Source: Burkholderiales bacterium
Lineage (GTDB): Bacteria > Pseudomonadota > Gammaproteobacteria > Burkholderiales > Burkholderiaceae_C
Assembly: GCA_947381415.1 (NCBI GenBank)
Contig: CANCVB010000005.1
Location: forward strand, 1 to 64,000
Length of the DNA: 64,000 nt
Reading direction: 5' to 3'
Below are positions 7,384-14,797 of the stretch, one piece after another (within the stretch, counting starts at the first letter, position 1; every line of letters begins with the position of its first letter). A program made the position numbers and the translations under genes. The notes below the pieces were generated by a model. That model was not told the DNA's origin. It worked only from the letters and a program-made list of their open reading frames with translations, and searched no databases.

Positions 7384-9027
7384 ATGGAAAACACTGAAAA
7401 AACACCTCTTCGCATCATTGACTTAGACGCCAAAACCCTGATGGGTGATGATGTTGAGGCCAATATTTCATCCGATTTGCCCTTGCGCCAATGGATGTAC
7501 GCTTGGTTGCTAGACCCCCACATTCCTGGCAATTACCAAAAAAATATCGATAAATGGATTGGCTTGCTCATTGTGGGCAACCTGTTTTCATTGGTATTCG
7601 AGCATGTGCCAGCCATCTATGAACCTTATAAACAATGGTTCCATTTGTTCGATCTTTTCTCAATCACTGTTTTTGTGATTGAGTATGCCCTGCGCTTGTA
7701 CCTTGCCCCTGAAGATGCTGAATTCAATCAACGCAAACTGCCCCGCTTGGCCTATGTGTTCAGCCCGTTTGCCATCATCGACTTCTTGGCTGTTGCGCCG
7801 TTTTTCTTTCAAGCGTTTATCCCCGTCGATCTGCGTGCACTGCGATTCTTGCGTTTGTTGCGAATCCTGAAACTGTTTCGCATCGTCATTCCTGCTTTCA
7901 AAGAATTTGGCGACTTAAACCAAGGCCGTACCTTCCGTCAAAAAATCCATGCATTGGTTTTTCCCAGCCCTTACGGCGGCACCATGCAATCGATCTTTGA
8001 CTCATTCATTGGTTTATGGGTTTTGATCTCCGTTTTAGCGGTTGTGCTGGAGTCTGTGCAATCCATCAGCTATGTTATCAATATTGAGTTTGTGATCTTG
8101 GACGCGGTGGCGGTGGGCATTTTCACCGTCGAATACATGATGCGTATCTATGCCTGTGTTGAAGAACCGGGATATAAAAACGCGATCGCGGGTCGCTTCA
8201 AGCAAGCCAGCACGCCAGCCACCATCATCGACTTGCTGGCGATCTTGCCCTTCTTCTTAGAGGTCTTCATGACCCACGTGTTTGATTTGCGGTTCTTGCG
8301 GGTGTTCCGTTTGGCACGTTTACTCAAACTCACGCGTCAAAGCGATGCCACAGCCATTTTGGGCAAAGTGTTGGTGCGTGAGTGGCCGGTCATGAGTGCC
8401 TCTGCTTTCATCATGCTGCTGTTGGTGGTCTTGACCGCCAGTTTGGGGTATTTGTTTGAGCATGAAGCGCAACCCGACAAGTTTGAAAACATTCCCACAG
8501 CCATTTATTGGGCTGTGATTACCTTGGCCTCGGTGGGCTATGGCGACATCTCTCCAGTCACCCCTATTGGCCGAACCATGACCATCGTGTTGGCCTTGAT
8601 TGGTATTGGTATTTTTGCCATCCCTGCTGCATTGTTGTCATCGGCTTTCAGTGACCAGTTGGTCAAGGAACGTGACGCATTGAAAGCCAATCTGTTTCAC
8701 ATGATCAAGGATGGTCACCTCTCTGAGGTTGAAATTGCGCAAATCCGTGCCGAAGCCAAACGACTTCACCTCACCATTGAAGAAATCAATGCGTTGCTAG
8801 AACAGATTCAAAAAGAGCAAGAAGAAGAAAACTACAAGCGGGCCAGCCTGCCGGTACACATGATTGCCGAAAGTCCCGACCATGCAGTGGAACACTACAA
8901 AACATTGCTTTCTCAAATCAAACAACTGGCGTTGATGACAGACGGTGAAAAATTTGAACATGCCGCCAAATCCTCGGACAGTCTCACCGCCAAAGAGTTG
9001 GCTTTGTGGCAACAAATCAAAGCTTGA
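7384..9027 (+). CDS. Voltage-gated potassium-type channel with two tandem voltage-sensor domains and one pore
   Basis: 547 residues; ATG at 7384 preceded by GAGGTTA. The first voltage sensor has S1 at about 56-74, S2 at 86-107, S3 at 127-146 and a charged S4 (LRALRFLRLLRILKLFR, 150-166). No pore follows it. A second sensor has S1 at about 203-223, S2 at 233-256, S3 at 277-297 and S4 (LRFLRVFRLARLLKLTR, 302-318). Then come S5 at about 337-358, a pore helix and the canonical potassium filter TLASVGYGD at 380-388, and S6 at about 397-422. A charged cytoplasmic C-terminus contains a DG-led helical module (about 441-476). Ordinary bacterial Kv channels have one sensor per subunit, so the VSD-VSD-pore order is unusual. 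It is predicted to be a tetrameric inner-membrane cation channel; voltage dependence is untested. Confidence 0.88.
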   Translation: MENTEKTPLRIIDLDAKTLMGDDVEANISSDLPLRQWMYAWLLDPHIPGNYQKNIDKWIGLLIVGNLFSLVFEHVPAIYEPYKQWFHLFDLFSITVFVIEYALRLYLAPEDAEFNQRKLPRLAYVFSPFAIIDFLAVAPFFFQAFIPVDLRALRFLRLLRILKLFRIVIPAFKEFGDLNQGRTFRQKIHALVFPSPYGGTMQSIFDSFIGLWVLISVLAVVLESVQSISYVINIEFVILDAVAVGIFTVEYMMRIYACVEEPGYKNAIAGRFKQASTPATIIDLLAILPFFLEVFMTHVFDLRFLRVFRLARLLKLTRQSDATAILGKVLVREWPVMSASAFIMLLLVVLTASLGYLFEHEAQPDKFENIPTAIYWAVITLASVGYGDISPVTPIGRTMTIVLALIGIGIFAIPAALLSSAFSDQLVKERDALKANLFHMIKDGHLSEVEIAQIRAEAKRLHLTIEEINALLEQIQKEQEEENYKRASLPVHMIAESPDHAVEHYKTLLSQIKQLALMTDGEKFEHAAKSSDSLTAKELALWQQIKA

Positions 9028-9117
9028 TTTTTTTAGAGCAAGTTCCTTCGACCGCTTATGTTTGACGGTTATGTGTGGGGGACTTGCTCGCCCCTTTTAC
9101 TTTTTTAGCGTCGCGCA
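9028..9117 (+). promoter_or_regulatory. Intergenic segment with long-range inverted repeat between channel genes
   Basis: GAGCAAGT at 9036-9043 is matched by ACTTGCTC at 9082-9089, followed by a T-rich stretch (about 9094-9106). The 38-base loop contains a shorter ACCG/CGGT pairing. It could be an attenuator or a weak terminator that sets the level of the following channel genes. There is no good Shine-Dalgarno before the ATG at 9118. Confidence 0.35.
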
Positions 9118-10014
9118 ATGTTTGATAAACAAAAAACCACTTTGATGGAGATTCTGGAAGGGTCTCCCAACCAGCCCCTGTCAAAGTACGCAGAGTGGTT
9201 GATTTCTACTGTCGTGTTGGTGAATTGTTCTGCTGTGATTTTGGACTCAGTGCCTGAAGTGCATGCAGAGTACAAGGAATTCTTTCATGAGCTGGAGTTT
9301 TGGAGCGTGATGTTTTTCACGGCCGAATACCTGATGCGGGTTTGGTCCTTGGGTGCCAAATACCTAGAGAGCGGCTGGAAAGGTCGGCGCGAGTACATGT
9401 TCAGTGCCTTTGGTTTAGTAGACTTCTTTGCCACCATGCCTTACTACTTGCATGTGTTTTTACCCACACTTGATTTGCGCATATTGCGTGTCTTGCGTTT
9501 GCTGCGCATTTTGAAATTATCCAAATACAACTCTGCCCTGCAAGATTTGTTTTCGGCGGTGTACTCTGAGAGACGGGCGTTTGGCTCAGCGGCTTTTTTG
9601 CTCACCATCGCCACCATTGTCTCGGCCTCTTTGATGCACTTCGCCGAGGGCCACGCACAACCCGAACAATTTGGCACCATCCCTCACGCCATTTACTGGT
9701 CCATCGTGACTATCACTTCAGGTTATGGCAACGTCGAGCCGGTCACCAAGGGCGGAGAAGTCGTTGCCTTACTGACCGGTTTTTTGGGCGTGTGTATGGC
9801 CGCCATCATGACCGGTATCGTGGCCTCCGCGTTTGCCAACCAACTGTCTCGCAAAAAATCTGCTTACCAAGCGCAACTGCGGCAAGTGTTGGCTGACGGT
9901 GTCGTCTCAGACGCAGAAAAAGATGCACTTAAGCGTTTGCAAATGCAATTTCGCTTAAGCGATAAAGAAGTTCAAACCATGATGGAACAAGCCCAAGCAG
10001 GGAAGACACCATGA
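9118..10014 (+). CDS. Voltage-sensor cation channel with altered selectivity filter (TSGYGN)
   Basis: 298 residues in the six-helix ion-channel fold: S1 about 25-43, S2 about 60-77, S3 about 96-116, and charged S4 LRILRVLRLLRILKLSK (120-136). S5 is about 155-175, the pore region about 186-206, and S6 about 214-241. At the position of the potassium filter TVGYGD the sequence reads TSGYGN (200-205). The valine is replaced by Ser and the terminal Asp by Asn, so ion selectivity may differ from a standard K+ channel. The short C-terminus (about 258-293, LADGVVSDAE...) matches the module in its neighbours. The next gene starts inside the stop codon (ATGA at 10011), implying translational coupling and possible hetero-oligomers with that paralogue. 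The start is uncertain: an ATG at 9145 is possible. Confidence 0.85.
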   Translation: MFDKQKTTLMEILEGSPNQPLSKYAEWLISTVVLVNCSAVILDSVPEVHAEYKEFFHELEFWSVMFFTAEYLMRVWSLGAKYLESGWKGRREYMFSAFGLVDFFATMPYYLHVFLPTLDLRILRVLRLLRILKLSKYNSALQDLFSAVYSERRAFGSAAFLLTIATIVSASLMHFAEGHAQPEQFGTIPHAIYWSIVTITSGYGNVEPVTKGGEVVALLTGFLGVCMAAIMTGIVASAFANQLSRKKSAYQAQLRQVLADGVVSDAEKDALKRLQMQFRLSDKEVQTMMEQAQAGKTP

Positions 10015-10946
10015 GCAATGTCCTCGAACTCTCTGCCTATCGCCGTGTCAAGCATCGCGTCTTCAGCGTTCTTGAAGGCGACGTCTCAGACCCAGCCAGC
10101 CGGTTTTGCGAGATTTTCATCGCGCTGCTGGTCATCTTGAATGTGCTGGCCATCATTTTGGAATCCGTGCCCGATATACACGAGGCTTTCGGAGAGTATT
10201 TCCATTATTTCGATCTTTTCAGTGTGGGCGTTTTTTCCATTGAATATGTGCTGCGCGTATGGTCTTACAGTGAAAAATACACTGACGCAGACGACAGTCC
10301 ATGGAAAGGTCGCAAGGAATACGTGTTCAGCTTCTTTGGTCTGGTGGACTTTTTCAGCACGGTGCCCTTTTACCTGCAACTGCTGATGCCAGGTACCGAT
10401 TTACGTGTCCTGCGAATGTTTCGTTTGTTGCGGATTTTCAAACTCTCGCGCTACAACAGCGCCATGGACGACATGTTTGAAGCCATCAAGGCTGAAAAAG
10501 ACTCTTTCTCTTCCGCTTTGTTTTTGTTGTTCATCAGTGGCCTTTTATTCTCTTCACTGATATACATCATCGAAGGACACGATCAACCTGAAATATTCCC
10601 CTCCATACCCGCTGCCATGCATTGGTTTATCTTGACCATCATTTCGGGTTGGGGCAATGTGGACCCGGTCACTTTCCCCGGTGTGATTTTGGTCATCATC
10701 ACCCAAATTTTGGCGATCGCACTCGCCGCCATCTTGACCGGTGTGGTATCCACCGCTTACACCACCCAAGTGGCACGCCGTGAAGCTTTGTACGAAATGG
10801 AAATTCGCGAAGTGCTGGCTGATGGTATCGTCACTGAAGAAGAAGAGATCAAACTGAAAAACATGCAAGCCAAATACGGCATGTCAGACGAACAGGTCGA
10901 AGCGATTGCCGCACAAGTTCGTGCAGAAAAGAATATGCCGCATTAA
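10011..10946 (+). CDS. Voltage-sensor cation channel paralogue with altered selectivity filter (SGWGN)
   Basis: 311 residues, clearly paralogous to the upstream protein: compare ILESVPDIHEAFGEYFHYF with ILDSVPEVHAEYKEFFHEL. S1 is about 32-51, S2 about 64-85, S3 about 105-126, S4 LRVLRMFRLLRIFKLSR (131-147), S5 about 166-187, pore about 197-218 and S6 about 222-249. The filter reads TIISGWGN (209-216): relative to TVGYGD, the Thr is Ile, Val is Ser, Tyr is Trp and Asp is Asn. Such a filter departs from all classical K+ channels; it may conduct poorly, select other ions or be a regulatory subunit. The C-terminal helical module (269-304, LADGIVTEEE...) is shared with the two preceding channels. 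Translation is coupled to the upstream gene by a 4-base overlap. Confidence 0.85.
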   Translation: MSNVLELSAYRRVKHRVFSVLEGDVSDPASRFCEIFIALLVILNVLAIILESVPDIHEAFGEYFHYFDLFSVGVFSIEYVLRVWSYSEKYTDADDSPWKGRKEYVFSFFGLVDFFSTVPFYLQLLMPGTDLRVLRMFRLLRIFKLSRYNSAMDDMFEAIKAEKDSFSSALFLLFISGLLFSSLIYIIEGHDQPEIFPSIPAAMHWFILTIISGWGNVDPVTFPGVILVIITQILAIALAAILTGVVSTAYTTQVARREALYEMEIREVLADGIVTEEEEIKLKNMQAKYGMSDEQVEAIAAQVRAEKNMPH

Positions 10947-10979
10947 TCCTGTCCCATTCACTTTCAACCGGAGACAATC

Positions 10980-12365
10980 ATGCAAGACATGGGCACCACC
11001 TTGGTGATTTGGGCCGCCATATTGGGCGCGATTGCAGCAGGTTCAATGGTGCTGGGTGCCATTGTGGGTATCACCACCCCGATGTCCAACGCCACCGTTG
11101 GCGCGATGTGTGGCTTTGGTGCGGGTGCCTTGATTTCTGCGCTTTCTATTGAACTGGTGTCACCGACCGTGGAAGCGCTGGCCCATGCAGACATCGCACA
11201 CCGTGTTGAAGAGACGCACCACTTCGTCACATTGCTGATTGCACTGATTGGTGGCGGACTGATTTTCATCACCCTTGACCAATTGCTCAGTGCCCATGGT
11301 GGTTATTTGCGCAAGGGCGCATACGTGATTGCCCAGCATGCGCGCAACAAGTCCAAACGCCAAGCCGACTTGATGCAATCGATTGGAAATTCATCTTTTT
11401 TCAGCAGCATGTCACCAGACATGATGCACGATTTGGTCAAACTGCTGCAACCCAAGTTTTTGGTGGAGGATGAGCATCTGTTTTCCGTGGGAGATGCTTC
11501 CTCTGAGTTGTATATCGTTCGCGCTGGGTCTATCACCTTGACGCATGCGGATGGCAGCAGCCATACCGTGGAGCGGGGTGACTTGTTGGGTGAGGTTTCT
11601 TTCTTGGCGCACCAAGCGCACAGTACCACCGCTGTTGCCGAGCATGGTCCCGCCGAGTTGCTGGTGCTGCACAAGTCACAGTACGAGGTTTTTTCGCGCA
11701 GCCACCCCGAATTTGCCGCCTCTGTGCGCGAGTTGGCCGCACAACGTATTTTGGAAAACAAACGCCATGTTGACCAAGCCGCTGTAGCCAAGCAAGCTTG
11801 GGCCAATCTGGCCATTGACGCCATTCGAACAGGTGGCAGCGAAGTGCCAACAGCTGCCGAATTGAACACCATGAAAGAGGAACACAACAACGCAGGCATG
11901 GCCATTTGGTTAGGCAACTTGCTTGACGTGATTCCAGAAAGTTTTGTGATTGGCACGGTGATGCTGTCTATCGTTGCCTCCAAAACAGCCACAGGCATGA
12001 CACTGAGCTTTTGGGATGTGATGCCATTGACACTGGTGGGTGCCTTGTTTTTATCCAACTTCCCCGAGGCTTTGTCTGCCAGCGTGAACATGAAAAGCCA
12101 AGGGTTTTCTACGGGAAAAATCATTTTCCTGTGGTCTGTGTTGACCGTGATTTGTGCAGTCGGTGCCGCCTTTGGCGCCTATGTGGGTGAATCTATTCCG
12201 CATTCAGCCATGATTGTGGTTGAAGGCATCGCAGCAGGTGCCATGCTGACCATGATTGGCTCAGCCATGTTGCCCGAGGCCGCGCATTTGGCCTCGCCAA
12301 ACATGGCTGGCTTTTCTACCTTGGTCGGTTTTGTGGCCGCTGTAGGATTCAAGCTTTTTGAATAA
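10980..12365 (+). CDS. ZIP-like membrane permease with inserted cyclic-nucleotide-binding-type domain
   Basis: 461 residues; ATG at 10980 after ACCGGAGACAATC. Three N-terminal membrane helices (about 7-30, 40-62, 82-104) are followed by a soluble domain (about 139-260) with the CRP/cNMP-binding beta-roll pattern: LFSVGDASSELYIVRAGSIT, then GDLLGEVSFLAHQAHSTTAV. In the phosphate-binding cassette, Glu-205 is kept but the usual Arg is absent (HSTTAV). C-terminal helices carry WLGNLLDVIPESFVIG (310-325) and LSNFPEALSAS (358-368). These resemble the metal-site helices 4 and 5 of ZIP transporters, with Asn, Asp and Glu in place of some His, and are followed by GIAAGAMLTMIGSAMLPEA. Probably a ligand-gated divalent-metal permease; metal, direction and ligand are unknown. 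Co-directional with the channels and 5 bases before ureD, so a nickel role is conceivable. Confidence 0.72.
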   Translation: MQDMGTTLVIWAAILGAIAAGSMVLGAIVGITTPMSNATVGAMCGFGAGALISALSIELVSPTVEALAHADIAHRVEETHHFVTLLIALIGGGLIFITLDQLLSAHGGYLRKGAYVIAQHARNKSKRQADLMQSIGNSSFFSSMSPDMMHDLVKLLQPKFLVEDEHLFSVGDASSELYIVRAGSITLTHADGSSHTVERGDLLGEVSFLAHQAHSTTAVAEHGPAELLVLHKSQYEVFSRSHPEFAASVRELAAQRILENKRHVDQAAVAKQAWANLAIDAIRTGGSEVPTAAELNTMKEEHNNAGMAIWLGNLLDVIPESFVIGTVMLSIVASKTATGMTLSFWDVMPLTLVGALFLSNFPEALSASVNMKSQGFSTGKIIFLWSVLTVICAVGAAFGAYVGESIPHSAMIVVEGIAAGAMLTMIGSAMLPEAAHLASPNMAGFSTLVGFVAAVGFKLFE

Positions 12366-12370
12366 AGCCC

Positions 12371-13201
12371 ATGGGTTGGCAAGCCACACTGCAGATTGAT
12401 TACAGCGTAGAAGAAGGTCATTGTGTGGCGCGTCATGTGCACAATGGTCCTTTGCGCATACTGAAAAGCCTCTATCCCGAAGGCGAACAGGTGTGTCACA
12501 ACATCTTGGTACATCCACCCAGTGGTTTGGTGGGCGGTGATTGCTTGAACATTCAGTTGCACCTTCATGACCATGCCCACGCCTTGTTAACCACCCCTGG
12601 GGCCACACGTTTTTACCATTCAGAGGCTTTGACTGCTTCGCAATACATCCATGCCACGCTGGGTCATGGCGCCCGTTTGGAATGGTTACCGCTTGAAGCA
12701 CTGGCCTACAGCGGTTGCCATGCGCACAACCAAGTGACTTTCAACTTGGCCATAGACAGCCAACTCATGGCATGGGATGTCACTGCTTTGGGCTTGCCGC
12801 ATGCCCAGCAGCCATTCACGCAAGGTCAATTTCAGCAGCATTTGGAAATAGAGGGCATGTGGCTAGAACGCGGCTTGATCCGTGCCACAGATCAGCGTTT
12901 GCTACACAGTCCCTTGGGCCTTAACGGCCACAACTGCCAAGGCACCTTGGTATTTGCGCAAGGTCAAGCCATGTTGGATACGCAGTTGCAACAGGTCATT
13001 GCAATGGCGCGCGACGTGTGTGATCAACATGGACTGCAGTTACAAGCGGGCGTTACCTCGCCCGACCCCAGACTGGTGGTGGTTCGGGTACTGTCTGCGC
13101 AAGTGGAGCAGGCAATGGATTTGTTGCGCCGCATTTGGCTCACGTGGCGCGCAGAGATATGGCAATTACCGGCTGTCGCGCCGCGTATATGGGCCATGTA
13201 A
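12371..13201 (+). CDS. ureD: Urease accessory protein UreD
   Basis: The 276-residue product shows UreD hallmarks: GPLRILKSLYPEG (about 26-38), HPPSGLVGGDCLNI (about 48-61), TTPGATRFYHS (about 73-83) and LEWLPLEALAYSGC (about 104-117). UreD acts with UreF and UreG as the scaffold and nickel channel that loads the urease active site. It begins 5 bases after the ZIP-like gene and so is probably co-transcribed with the channel operon, not with ureABCEFG, which lies over 10 kb away on the same strand. In many Burkholderiales ureD directly precedes ureA, so this placement is unusual. It ends 4 bases before the convergent aquaporin gene. Confidence 0.93.
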   Translation: MGWQATLQIDYSVEEGHCVARHVHNGPLRILKSLYPEGEQVCHNILVHPPSGLVGGDCLNIQLHLHDHAHALLTTPGATRFYHSEALTASQYIHATLGHGARLEWLPLEALAYSGCHAHNQVTFNLAIDSQLMAWDVTALGLPHAQQPFTQGQFQQHLEIEGMWLERGLIRATDQRLLHSPLGLNGHNCQGTLVFAQGQAMLDTQLQQVIAMARDVCDQHGLQLQAGVTSPDPRLVVVRVLSAQVEQAMDLLRRIWLTWRAEIWQLPAVAPRIWAM

Positions 13202-13205
13202 AACA

Positions 13206-13865
13206 TCAATGCATGGCGTCTTTGTCAGAGCCAAGCCAGCTGTCCAATAAAACGCCCACACTGGCACCGACCAACTCGGCCAGCATGAACGCGGGCGCAT
13301 CCCAAGGACTGATGCCTGCGAAGGTATTGCTCATCATGCGACCAAACACTGCCGCAGGGTTGGCAAACGAGGTACTGGCGGTAAACCAATAGGCCGCGCC
13401 AATGTAGCAAGCCACCATCGCCGAGGCTTTGCCAACAGGTGCACGCAAAATCACAAACAGCAAACCTGCCGTGGCCACGGCTTCGGCCAAGCATTGGCCA
13501 TAGCCACTCCTGACTTTGCTTGCGTATTGAAACACCTCTAAATCGAACATGGCATGGGCCAACCACACACCCATGGCGGCACCCGTCAATTGCGCAAGCA
13601 TGTAAAAAACCACTTGATTGCGCGGTAAATCACGACGGTAAGCCATGACCAAAGAAACAGCAGGGTTGAAATGCGCGCCGCTGACAGGGCCCAAAGCCTC
13701 GATCAAGACATAAAGTGCGAACACGGTTGCCAAGGTATTGGCCAGTAGCGCCACAGCCATGTTGCCTGCGGCCAAATTCTCGGCCATCACGCCTGAACCC
13801 ACCACCGCGCACAACAATGCCGCTGTACCGATACCTTCAGCCAGGTAGCGACGCCACGCTGTCAT
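13206..13865 (-). CDS. Aquaporin/aquaglyceroporin family protein (AqpS-like)
   Basis: The 219-residue membrane protein has both MIP half-helix signatures: GAHFNPAVS (about 63-71) and SFANPAAVFGR (about 166-176), plus six hydrophobic segments. The ATG at 13865 overlaps the arsC stop by 4 bases. In Sinorhizobium meliloti and others, arsC next to an aquaglyceroporin forms an arsenate detoxification route in which ArsC makes arsenite and the channel lets it leave. Since this protein is encoded directly after arsC, that is the most likely job. Urea or glycerol passage is an alternative, given the nearby urea genes. Family assignment is firm, substrate inferred from context. Confidence 0.88.
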   Translation of the reverse strand: MTAWRRYLAEGIGTAALLCAVVGSGVMAENLAAGNMAVALLANTLATVFALYVLIEALGPVSGAHFNPAVSLVMAYRRDLPRNQVVFYMLAQLTGAAMGVWLAHAMFDLEVFQYASKVRSGYGQCLAEAVATAGLLFVILRAPVGKASAMVACYIGAAYWFTASTSFANPAAVFGRMMSNTFAGISPWDAPAFMLAELVGASVGVLLDSWLGSDKDAMH

Positions 13866-14365
13866 GCCTTGCCCAATTCGCGAGCAGTTTGTTGCAAAAC
13901 CATCTTGCCAAGGCTGGCTTCAGGAAGGCTGATCAACAGTTCTAACCTGCGTTTGATTTGGTGCAGGGTTTGGGCGAAGGCCTCAAGTTTTACCGCATCG
14001 TCCCCAGACCCTTCCGAGGGGTCTGCATACCCCCAGTGGGCGGTGGCAGGTTGACCCGGCCAATAGGGGCACACCTCGCCCGCCGCGTTGTCACAGACGG
14101 TGATGACCAAATCCATGTGAGGCGCGTCGGGGGTGGCAAACACATCCCAACTTTTGCTGCTGAGTCCTTGCGTCGCGATACCGGCCTTTTCTAAAGTGGC
14201 CAGTGCCATGGGGTTTGGCTGTTGGTTTTCTCGCGGACTGCTGCCCGCAGAATAGGCTTTGAAGCGCCCTTCCCCCAAGTGATTGAGCATGGCTTCCGCC
14301 AGAATACTTCTCGCAGAGTTATGGGTACAAAGAAAAAGCACATTCAAGGCTGGCGTGTTTGTCAT
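13862..14365 (-). CDS. arsC: Arsenate reductase, low-molecular-weight phosphatase type (thioredoxin-coupled)
   Basis: The 167-residue protein begins with the P-loop VLFLCTHNSARSILAEAM (about 9-26), the C-x5-R active site of the LMW-phosphatase-like ArsC family. It also has DLVITVCDNAAGEVCP (about 79-94), containing further redox cysteines, and HWGYADPS, where the Asp is the general acid. It reduces arsenate to arsenite in the cytoplasm. It is followed by the aquaporin gene with a 4-base overlap and preceded 15 bases upstream by a cupin gene in the same direction. No arsR or arsB was seen in the window. Confidence 0.92.
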   Translation of the reverse strand: MTNTPALNVLFLCTHNSARSILAEAMLNHLGEGRFKAYSAGSSPRENQQPNPMALATLEKAGIATQGLSSKSWDVFATPDAPHMDLVITVCDNAAGEVCPYWPGQPATAHWGYADPSEGSGDDAVKLEAFAQTLHQIKRRLELLISLPEASLGKMVLQQTARELGKA

Positions 14366-14380
14366 ACAAAGGGTTCTTGT

Positions 14381-14731
14381 TTATTTGAATGCGAAAAGGT
14401 ACTTGGCGCCCGAGGAGCCTGCTTGCAATTCATAACGCGTGGTTGTGTCGATGAAGAATAACTCCCCCATCATGTAGCGTGTGGTTTCGCCATTGGCGCT
14501 GAGGGCCAGATCGCCCTCTAAGACCAAACCAAACACTTCTTGCCGACGGGTTGATTGCAAAATGATTTTAGAGGGTTCCAAGGTGCCATACACAGGGGAG
14601 ACAAACCCCAGTTGTTTCAGATGGTGTTTAAATTGTTCGATGCCTTGTCCCAGCGAAGAGGGAGAAGGTTTCATCGGAAGTGCCAACGCGTCCATAAGGG
14701 AATAACCTGCTGAGTGATGAGCCAATGACAT
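14381..14731 (-). CDS. Small cupin-like protein, unknown function
   Basis: A 116-residue product from the ATG at 14731. The centre (about 48-115) has a beta-rich cupin-like pattern: STRRQEVFGLVLEGDLALSA, then RYMMGELFFIDTTTRYELQA and KYLFAFK, with Gly and Glu/Asp at the usual turns. Few of the metal-binding His residues of classical cupins are present, so catalysis is doubtful; it may be a binding or sensor protein. It is the first gene of a probable cupin-arsC-aquaporin operon. I do not recognise a specific family. Confidence 0.62.
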   Translation of the reverse strand: MSLAHHSAGYSLMDALALPMKPSPSSLGQGIEQFKHHLKQLGFVSPVYGTLEPSKIILQSTRRQEVFGLVLEGDLALSANGETTRYMMGELFFIDTTTRYELQAGSSGAKYLFAFK

Positions 14732-14797
14732 GGGTTTTTACGTGAAAAACATAATGACATAAAAATATGTTTCCTTCATGACATTCACTTGCCACCC

